From Desulfocurvus sp. (GTDB lineage: Bacteria; Desulfobacterota; Desulfovibrionia; Desulfovibrionales; Desulfovibrionaceae): a stretch of DNA of 9,133 nucleotides. Every line of letters starts with the position of its first letter. Position 1 is the stretch's first letter. The stretch spans positions 1-9,133 of the forward strand of contig NZ_JALNWM010000135.1 in the NCBI RefSeq assembly GCF_023230885.1, given 5' to 3'. The position numbers and the translations under genes are program-made. Shown here one piece after another: positions 1 through 4,367 of this stretch. The notes under the pieces are model-generated. The model was not told the origin of the DNA and searched no databases. It saw nothing but the letters and a program-made list of their open reading frames with translations.

Positions 1-118
1 CCGCCCCCCCCCGGGCGGGGGCGGCCCGGACGACAACGGTAGGAAAGATTTCCCCAGGGGGAGGGGGGGGCGGCCCCGGGGGGGGGGGGGGTGTCGTGGA
101 GCGGACGAACCGGGACAT
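1..118 (-). CDS. Proline-rich protein of unknown function, N-terminal part (runs off left edge)
   Basis: The first 39 codons of a gene on the minus strand are visible; the rest lies outside the window. The ATG at 118-116 is preceded by GGAGG with a 7-base spacer, and a promoter with a perfect -35 box lies about 50-75 bases upstream. The peptide starts MSRFVRSTT, continues with five prolines, a glycine, six prolines and a glycine, and then reads EIFPTVVVRAAPARGGA. The block of five prolines, one glycine and six prolines looks like a flexible or extended linker. No signal peptide or known domain is visible in this part, so no function can be given. The coding strand has a run of 14 C (78-91) and one of 8 C (63-70), so the reading frame depends on exact homopolymer length. 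The frame given is open to the edge. The gene could be an artefact of GC-rich sequence, but promoter, ribosome binding site and proline pattern together argue for a real start. Confidence 0.55.
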   Translation of the reverse strand, partial: MSRFVRSTTPPPPPGPPPPPPGEIFPTVVVRAAPARGGA

Positions 119-166
119 GGGCGTACCTCCGGATACGGTTTTGAGGGCGTGTTTCTGTGTGTCCCG

Positions 167-195
167 CTATTAGGCTAAAATCGCCTACATGTCAA
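167..195 (-). promoter_or_regulatory. Sigma-70-type promoter for the proline-rich gene
   Basis: Read on the minus strand, TTGACA (195-190) is a perfect -35 box. A 17-base spacer follows, then TAATAG (172-167), a partial -10 match (3 of 6). Directly upstream (about 196-240) is an AT-rich block in an otherwise GC-rich region, resembling an UP element. Transcription would start near 160, giving a leader of about 40 bases that contains the GGAGG ribosome binding site. Confidence 0.5.
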
Positions 196-315
196 TACGT
201 CTAGCAAATAATTTTATTGTTTATACGTTTTTTGTGTGGTGCAGTCGAATCCCCCTGCCCGGGCCAGGGCGGTCGGCGCGGCCGTTCCGGGCCGGGGCTG
301 CGCGGCTTCCGCCTG

Positions 316-387
316 CCGGGGCGCTGCCCCGGGCCCCGGCCGGGGGGGGCTCCGCCCCCGGCGCCCCGCAGGGGGGCAACGCCCCCT
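316..387. repeat. Cluster of three GC-rich hairpins
   Basis: Three short inverted repeats lie in a row. CCGGGGC-GCT-GCCCCGG (316-332) has a 7-bp stem. GGGGGC-TCC-GCCCCC (345-359) has a 6-bp stem. GGGGGC-AAC-GCCCCC (372-386) has a 6-bp stem. All have 3-base loops and similar stems, so they look like copies of one small module. None is followed by a T run, so they are not ordinary terminators. They resemble dispersed intergenic hairpin repeats of GC-rich bacteria, but whether they recur elsewhere in this genome cannot be seen from the window. Confidence 0.5.
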
Positions 388-459
388 TGGCTCCGCACGC
401 GGCCAGGGGCGCAGGGCGGAAGCGGGAGCGGGCTGGTCGGCAGGGCGGGCAAAGGCGAA

Positions 460-493
460 GGGGCGGCCGTTTTCCGCAGAAAACGGCCGCCCC
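460..493 (-). terminator. Long perfect stem-loop after the gene at 519-872
   Basis: A perfect 15-bp inverted repeat (460-474 paired with 479-493) has a 4-base loop, CGCA on the plus strand. It starts about 25 bases after the stop codon of the minus-strand gene. There is no T run after it on the minus strand (the next bases are CTTCGCC), although each arm contains a run of four A or T. It probably marks the 3' end of that transcript, either as an unusual terminator or as a structure protecting the RNA end. Confidence 0.5.
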
Positions 494-518
494 CTGAAGG
501 TCTTGGTGCTCGGCGCGC

Positions 519-872
519 CTAGTTCACGGCGCGGGTGGGGGTGGCGGCAATGGCCAGCATGGCCTGCTCGTCCACCGAGGCGGATTCCTCGACGATGAGG
601 CGGCAACGCTGGGCGCCGGTGCTCAGGCGGGCGAGGATGTGCTCGTAGGCCCCGGCGTCGGCCTCGTCCAGCCCGGCGGCGAAGTTGTTGCGCCGCAACA
701 GGTTCAACAGGTCGTTGGCGGCGCTGGCCAGGGCGCCGTACTCCTCGATCATCGCCTCGCGGAAGCCGCCGCTGTGCAGCTCGCAAAGCACCTCCGGGCG
801 CAGGCTCGCGCGCAGTTTCTCGAAGGTGGCGCGGATTTCCTCGGGGCTGGGTTCCATGTCCAGAATGCGCAT
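519..872 (-). CDS. Hypothetical protein, small and helical (117 aa)
   Basis: I do not recognise the family. The ATG at 872-870 is preceded by AAGGAG with a 7-base spacer, which supports this start. The protein is 117 aa, acidic and rich in Glu, Ala and Leu, and should be almost all helix. Residues 10-28 and 37-62 look amphipathic, for example MIEEYGALASAANDLLNLL. It has two cysteines in the middle and near the end (CELHSGG and QRCRL) but no CxxC pair. There is no signal peptide or membrane segment, so it is probably cytoplasmic. It is transcribed divergently from the small protein at 1133-1546, and the 260 bases between them must hold both promoters. A strong stem-loop follows the stop. It could be a small regulatory or scaffolding protein; nothing in the sequence shows which. 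Confidence 0.75.
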   Translation of the reverse strand: MRILDMEPSPEEIRATFEKLRASLRPEVLCELHSGGFREAMIEEYGALASAANDLLNLLRRNNFAAGLDEADAGAYEHILARLSTGAQRCRLIVEESASVDEQAMLAIAATPTRAVN

Positions 873-1132
873 GCGTGCTCTCCTTGCAGCCGCCGTGGCG
901 GGCGTTGGGGTCTTTGGTTGCGGCCAAGCAAGGTTCGGGCCAAAGGGCGTGTTTCGAATTTTATGTTTGAATTGTAGCAGTTTGCGTCCTTAACGGACCT
1001 TTACGGGGCAGGGTTTTCCCCCGCGAAAGTCAGGGAACCGACGCGCGGGGAGGCGTTAAGGTTTTTGCGGGCATGGCCGATGAGATGGCAACGCTCTTTG
1101 GCGTGCAGACCCTGTCATCCCAGGAGGCCACG
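873..1132. promoter_or_regulatory. Divergent intergenic region between two small genes
   Basis: These 260 bases separate two genes pointing away from each other and should contain both promoters. The AT-rich stretch at about 946-985 is the likely site. On the minus strand it offers -10-like hexamers TACAAT and TAAAAT, but neither has a good -35 box at the right distance. A small imperfect dyad, GTCCTTAACGGAC, lies about 20-30 bases beyond the AT-rich part and could be an operator. I could not assign promoters with confidence. Confidence 0.3.
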
Positions 1133-1546
1133 ATGGGCACGGTGATAGCCCTTGACCAGTACCGCATGCGCAAGGACCCCGAAGGGGAGCTGCGCACACT
1201 CCTCGCGCCGCCGCCGCGCATCAACGACGGGCAGATTTTCGCGCGCGACTATTCCAAGCTGGACGGAATCGTCTTCGCCGTGCTCAAAATTCGCGAGATA
1301 TTGCGCTATCATGTGCAGACCAACGAGGAGTGGCAGTACCTGGCGCTCCAGGTGCTCGACGCGGCCTATCACTTCGACGCCGAGCACGGCGCGCTGCTGG
1401 GCGAGGCCACGGCGTCGCTCAAGAACTATATCCTGGAGGAGATGGACCGCCGCAACGGCAGGGACATGACCGCCGCGCTCCTGCTGCTCGACCTTGTCGA
1501 AAAGGCGCCCCGGCACCGGGAGCGCCTGCCCGCGCGCGACGGCTGA
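1133..1546 (+). CDS. Hypothetical protein, small and helical (137 aa)
   Basis: I do not recognise the family. The frame is open from an ATG at 1073, but the start at 1133 is chosen because AGGAGG stands 5 bases before it, while 1073 has no ribosome binding site close enough. The product starts MGTVIALDQYRMRKD and has 137 aa. After a short N-terminal strand and a proline patch (LLAPPPRIND) it appears all-helical, with YSKLDGIVFAVLKIREILRY at about residues 41-60 and NYILEEMDRR near 98. No signal peptide, membrane segment or metal motif is seen, so it is probably cytoplasmic. It appears monocistronic, since a strong terminator follows 27 bases after the stop. Function cannot be inferred. Confidence 0.75.
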   Translation: MGTVIALDQYRMRKDPEGELRTLLAPPPRINDGQIFARDYSKLDGIVFAVLKIREILRYHVQTNEEWQYLALQVLDAAYHFDAEHGALLGEATASLKNYILEEMDRRNGRDMTAALLLLDLVEKAPRHRERLPARDG

Positions 1547-1573
1547 GGCCGCCGCCTTGCTGTGCGTGACGGG

Positions 1574-1608
1574 AACGCCCCCGGCGGGGAACCGGGGGCG
1601 TTTTTTTT
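1574..1608 (+). terminator. Rho-independent terminator
   Basis: A perfect 11-bp stem (AACGCCCCCGG, 1574-1584, paired with 1592-1602) has a 7-base loop and runs into eight T residues (1601-1608). It lies 27 bases after the stop of the plus-strand gene at 1133-1546. It is the clearest terminator in the window. The reverse direction has only two A before the stem, so it probably does not serve the convergent PerR-like gene. Confidence 0.92.
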
Positions 1609-1694
1609 GTGCGCCATGCACTGATGGTCTGCGGGGGGGGGCTCCTGGCCTGGCGCACACGGGCCCGTGCGGGGTGGGCCCGGATTTCGGGGCG

Positions 1695-2126
1695 TTACTG
1701 CCTGCCTTGGGGGCCGTCGGGCCTGGAGGCCTTCTCCTGGTTGCGGCAGATGTCGCAGACGCCGTAGAATTCCACCGTCCCCCCGGTGATGGTGAACCCG
1801 GGGGCACTCACGCCGCTCACGTCCAGGTCCGCCACCTCGTTCTCCACGTCGCCCACCCGGCCACAGCGCACGCAGCGCACATGGTAATGCGGGCGGATGT
1901 CCCCGTCGAATCGCTTCTGGCTCCCGGCGGACTCCAGCTTGAGCACCTCGCCGTTCTCCTGGAGCACGTCCAGGTTCCGGTATACCGTTCCCAGGCTGAT
2001 GCGCGGCAGCCGCTCGCGCACCGCGTCGTACAACTCGTCGGCGGTGGGGTGGGTCTTGAGCTTGCGCAATTCCTCAAGGATGATCTTGCGTTGGCGGGTC
2101 ATGCGTTGGGATCTTTGCTCGGCCAT
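1695..2126 (-). CDS. perR: Fur-family transcriptional regulator, PerR-like peroxide sensor
   Basis: This is a 143-aa Fur-family repressor with a winged-helix DNA-binding domain (about residues 1-75, including HPTADELY at 26-33 and the recognition helix region SLGTVYRNL at 44-52) and a metal-binding dimerisation domain. All five residues corresponding to the regulatory metal ligands of Bacillus PerR are present: H26, D74, H80, H82 and D93. An aspartate at the last position is typical of PerR, while Fur usually has glutamate. The structural zinc site has two CxxC pairs, C85/C88 and C124/C127. By family knowledge, PerR represses peroxide-defence genes and is inactivated when H2O2 oxidises the metal-binding histidines. 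The start has GAGG 8 bases upstream. It is divergent from the glycosyltransferase-like gene, and a candidate operator overlaps its promoter. PerR rather than Fur or Zur is inferred from residue identity and is not proven. Confidence 0.85.
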   Translation of the reverse strand: MAEQRSQRMTRQRKIILEELRKLKTHPTADELYDAVRERLPRISLGTVYRNLDVLQENGEVLKLESAGSQKRFDGDIRPHYHVRCVRCGRVGDVENEVADLDVSGVSAPGFTITGGTVEFYGVCDICRNQEKASRPDGPQGRQ

Positions 2127-2151
2127 GGGGGTGTCCTCATATTGGTCTTTG

Positions 2152-2170
2152 ATTGATAACTATTACTGAT
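2152..2170. promoter_or_regulatory. Candidate Fur/PerR operator
   Basis: ATTGATAACTATTACTGAT is an AT-rich imperfect dyad in a GC-rich region. It contains GATAA/TATTA elements like those in Fur-family boxes. About 10 of 19 positions agree with its own reverse complement, so symmetry is moderate. Overlap with the -10 of the PerR-like gene would allow self-repression, which is common for this family. Confidence 0.4.
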
Positions 2171-2185
2171 AAGGGAAAAGGTCAA
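2157..2185 (-). promoter_or_regulatory. Probable promoter of the PerR-like gene
   Basis: On the minus strand TTGACC (2185-2180) matches the -35 consensus in 5 of 6 positions. It is followed by a 17-base spacer and TAGTTA (2162-2157), a weak -10. Transcription would start about 25 bases before the ATG. The weak -10 overlaps the candidate Fur/PerR box. Confidence 0.4.
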
Positions 2186-2491
2186 GGGGCTGGCGCATTG
2201 CGGGCGCGGCTATCCGGCTCCCCCTCGCGGGCCCGGGCGGCCGGGAAAGCGGTTGCGGGCCGCGCCCCGGGCGGGAATACGGCCCCGACCCCGGGAATTT
2301 GCCGGACAGGGCAGGGCGGGGAATCGATTTTTGTTTTTCTGTTATATTCAGTCCGGGCGGGATGTTGTGCGAGGGGCGGAGGTTTTTTCATGCGGGGCCC
2401 TTAAGTTCCCCCCATATCGCCCGATAAGACTTGCAACAAGAAGGGCGACTCCGCCCGGGCGAAGCCGCCCCCAACGGAAGAGGAAGGCCAC
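2171..2491 (+). promoter_or_regulatory. Upstream region of the glycosyltransferase-like gene
   Basis: Apart from the PerR promoter at its left end, this stretch holds no gene I can support. An AT-rich island at about 2320-2350 contains a -10-like TATATT (2343-2348) on the plus strand, but no good -35 box is present at 16-18 bases. If used, it would give a leader of about 140 bases ending in two small GC hairpins (2443-2470) just before the ribosome binding site. The leader shows no recognised riboswitch. Confidence 0.3.
2443..2470 (+). repeat. Two tandem 14-base mini-hairpins in the 5' leader
   Basis: GGGCGACTCCGCCC (2443-2456) is directly followed by GGGCGAAGCCGCCC (2457-2470). Each folds as GGGCG/CGCCC with a 4-base loop. 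The two units can also pair with each other over 14 positions with two mismatches, giving one long hairpin instead. They end 13 bases before the ribosome binding site of the gene at 2492, so the choice of fold could affect translation. Confidence 0.45.
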
Positions 2492-3508
2492 ATGGCGCGC
2501 ATCATCGACATAACCCCCCGCTCCCGGGACATCCAGCCCGTGCTGATGCTGCTTACGTCGCACCGCCTGGACTGCTTCCTGCTGTGCGTCAAGTGCCTGG
2601 AGCTCTACACGGACCTTTCGCGGTTCAAGAAGATTTATGTGGTGGCCAACGCGGTGAGCGACGAGCACGCGGTGATCATCAAGTCCTTCCAGCAGCGCCA
2701 CCGGGGGGTCATCGACGTACACGTCACGCCGCGCGGGCTGATCCCCGCCGTGGTTTCCATGCAGAATTTCATCCTGGCCCGCCATGTCGACGATGTCATC
2801 GTCCGCCTGTCGGAGGATGTTTTCGTCACGCCCAACTGGCTGGACCATCTGCTGGCGGCCTACAAGCTGCACCGGGGCGACGACTCCGTGCCCCTGGCCT
2901 CGTGCGTCACCCCCGTGAGCCGCACGGGGCGCCAGGTCATGGACCGCGCCCTGCGCGCCCATTTCCCGGACGAGCGCTCGCGCCTGCCGCATCTGCCCAT
3001 GGAGGCCAACGCGGTCTATCACCGCTTCGTGTGGGAGAAGATCCTGCACCACGGGCTGGTGGAGAAGTACCTGGACCTGGAGCGGCCCAGGCACGTCTAC
3101 CTCGGCCACATCAGCGTGGACTGCGTGATGTTCGACAGGCGGCTCATGGACGCGGTGGTGCCCATTCCCATGCGCGTGCCCGCCGGGGTCGGCCGGGTGG
3201 ACGAGTTCCACATCAACGGCCACCTGCGCACCACGGGGCGCCGCGCCGTGGTCGCCACCGACGCGGTGGTGCACCATTTCAGCCACAGCGGGCCCGAGGC
3301 GTTCTTGCGCCGCCATGTGAGCCTGGACGATATCTGGTGGTATATGACTTTCTTGCAGGACAGTCCCGCGTATCGCGTGCCCCGGGCCTTTGCCGCGCGC
3401 CGACCCGCCGGGTCCGGGATCGTCGCGCCCCGGCTTGTGGGCCGGGCCGCGCCCAGGCCGGAGCTTTTACGGCTGCTCAGGGAGCGCGAGATGCGGGTGC
3501 TCAAATAG
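2492..3508 (+). CDS. Glycosyltransferase family 2-like protein (GT-A fold)
   Basis: This is a 338-aa protein without membrane segments. The start is supported by AGAGGAAGG 5-8 bases upstream. The N-terminal half resembles a GT-A nucleotide-sugar domain, with strand VLMLLTSHRLDCFLLCVKCL (17-36), strand KKIYVVANAV (46-55) and then RLSEDVFVTPNWLDHLL (105-121). The last segment sits where family 2 enzymes carry the DxD-type metal and nucleotide-sugar motif, here S107-E108-D109. Further on, VDEFHIN (236-242) is at the place of the acceptor-side acidic motif, and VVHHFSHSG (259-267) matches the HxxxxS motif near the end of many family 2 domains. By family knowledge it would move a sugar from a nucleotide donor to a glycan, lipid or protein. 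Donor and acceptor are unknown. It stands alone, with no other glycan genes beside it. The C-terminal 50 residues are basic and unassigned. Confidence 0.68.
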   Translation: MARIIDITPRSRDIQPVLMLLTSHRLDCFLLCVKCLELYTDLSRFKKIYVVANAVSDEHAVIIKSFQQRHRGVIDVHVTPRGLIPAVVSMQNFILARHVDDVIVRLSEDVFVTPNWLDHLLAAYKLHRGDDSVPLASCVTPVSRTGRQVMDRALRAHFPDERSRLPHLPMEANAVYHRFVWEKILHHGLVEKYLDLERPRHVYLGHISVDCVMFDRRLMDAVVPIPMRVPAGVGRVDEFHINGHLRTTGRRAVVATDAVVHHFSHSGPEAFLRRHVSLDDIWWYMTFLQDSPAYRVPRAFAARRPAGSGIVAPRLVGRAAPRPELLRLLREREMRVLK

Positions 3509-3629
3509 TCTCATGATAACCAGAGACAGGCGGACCGGCAGGGGGAGGGGAGACTCTTCCTGAAGGCCGCCGCCCGGAGCGATCCGGGCCGGGTAAGCGC
3601 CGGGGCCGCGGGCATGGGGTTCGCGGCCC

Positions 3630-3660
3630 TCCGCTTTTCCGCGCCCGGGCGCGCCCGGGG
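3630..3660. repeat. Direct repeat, copy 1, with internal palindrome
   Basis: This 31-base unit starts TCCGCTTTTCCGCGCCCGGG and ends with CCCGGGCGCGCCCGGG, a perfect 16-base palindrome plus one G. It recurs at 3696-3727 with one added base and one substitution. The T run precedes the palindrome on the plus strand, the wrong order for a terminator. Confidence 0.65.
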
Positions 3661-3695
3661 TCCGTTTCCCTGCGCGGGCATGTACACCCCGAGAA

Positions 3696-3727
3696 TCCGC
3701 TTTTCCGCGCCCCGGGCGCACCCGGGG
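3696..3727. repeat. Direct repeat, copy 2, with internal palindrome
   Basis: This 32-base second copy of the unit at 3630-3660 differs by one inserted C and a G-to-A change. Its palindrome is CCCCGGG-CGCA-CCCGGGG, a 7-bp hairpin. The change in the loop keeps the stem intact and the added C lengthens it. Spacing between the starts of the two copies is 66 bases. Confidence 0.65.
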
Positions 3728-3797
3728 CACGGGATGCCCCGCCCGCGCGTCCGCCCGTGCCAGGACCGCTGCGCGCCCGGGGCCCGGGCGGCGGGCC

Positions 3798-4253
3798 TCA
3801 GCCCTGGTCCACGGCGACCTTGAAGATGATCTTGTGGATCGCGCCTGCGGAGATCATGGGCATGTGCGCGTCGTGGGGGAAGAGGATGGCGAACTGCCCG
3901 GCGCGGGTGTCCAGCCAGGCGTCGGGGTCGTCGTCGAAAAAGCCCACGTCGCGCCCGGCGTCGAAGGGCCCCGCGGGCCTGCGGCAGGCTTCGCGCGGCT
4001 TCCAGCCCATGCGGTCCACCCCCGCCAGGATACATTGCACGTCGATGTGGCGGTCATGGACCTCCAGCCGGGCCTCGCCCCGGTCGCGGCCCTGCCCGCG
4101 GGCCACCACGGCCCAGACCCGCTGGCCGTCCACCTCGTGGCGCCCCTCGGGCAGGGCGTCCACGCCGGGCCGGGCCAGAAACTCGAAGGCCCGGGCCAGC
4201 CCCGGGTTCAGGGCCGCGTACCGGCTGCCCATGACGAATGTGTCCTGGATCAT
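3798..4253 (-). CDS. YhcH/YjgK/YiaL family protein (DUF386, TabA-like)
   Basis: A 151-aa protein matching the YhcH/YjgK/YiaL family (cupin-like beta-sandwich; relatives are E. coli TabA, YhcH and the EbgC beta-galactosidase subunit). The conserved core is visible: E64, H66, D71 and Q73 in EVHDRHIDVQCILAG, then FAILFPHDAHMP (121-132) with H127, D128 and H130, and the C-terminal strand HKIIFKV (140-146). These His and acidic residues are likely metal ligands. Length is normal for the family. The start has AGGAG 4-5 bases upstream. Biochemical roles in the family are varied: TabA affects biofilm formation and YhcH lies with sialic-acid genes. Here there are no sugar-catabolism genes. The gene lies 114 bases downstream of the c-di-GMP gene on the same strand, so co-transcription is possible, with a 7-bp hairpin (4287-4304) but no terminator between. 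The exact substrate is unknown. Confidence 0.87.
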   Translation of the reverse strand: MIQDTFVMGSRYAALNPGLARAFEFLARPGVDALPEGRHEVDGQRVWAVVARGQGRDRGEARLEVHDRHIDVQCILAGVDRMGWKPREACRRPAGPFDAGRDVGFFDDDPDAWLDTRAGQFAILFPHDAHMPMISAGAIHKIIFKVAVDQG

Positions 4254-4367
4254 CGCTCCTCCCCGTCGGCCCTGGCCGCGCGTCCGCCCGGGCTCCGGCC
4301 CGGGGATGCCGCTGTACCGCGCCCCGGCGCCGAATGCAATCCGGCAGGCAGCCGGGCGGGCCGTGGC

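Larger units (their letters stand above)
119..518. other. Noncoding region of 400 bases
   Basis: No convincing gene is present. Open frames here lack ribosome binding sites and have low-complexity Ala/Gly/Pro/Arg composition typical of chance frames in GC-rich DNA. The region contains the promoter and leader of the proline-rich gene, an AT-rich block (about 196-240) with two copies of ATACGT, a cluster of GC hairpins (316-387) and the stem-loop that ends the gene at 519-872. Confidence 0.6.
3509..3797. other. Intergenic region between convergent genes
   Basis: These 289 bases separate the 3' ends of the glycosyltransferase-like gene and the YhcH-family gene. No gene and no T-tailed terminator is visible in either direction. 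The main content is the pair of direct repeats at 3630-3660 and 3696-3727. Another self-complementary block, GCCCGGGGCCCGGGC, lies just beyond the YhcH stop. Confidence 0.5.

Noticed and set aside
316..387. CRISPR array
   Set aside because: The three units are short inverted repeats of differing sequence with no spacers of constant length, and no cas gene is nearby.
214..927. A 237-codon minus-strand frame covering the hypothetical gene and its flanks
   Set aside because: It crosses the stem-loop and GC hairpin cluster, is dominated by Arg, Ala, Gly and Pro, and lacks a ribosome binding site. The overlapping frame at 519-872 has a good one and normal protein composition.
1073..1132. Earlier start for the gene at 1133-1546 (ATG at 1073)
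   Set aside because: No ribosome binding site stands at a useful distance before 1073, while AGGAGG stands 5 bases before 1133.
4287..4304. Hairpin CCCGGGC-TCCG-GCCCGGG between the c-di-GMP and YhcH-family genes as a terminator
   Set aside because: The stem is only 7 bp and no T run follows on the minus strand. In this GC content such a stem arises easily by chance.
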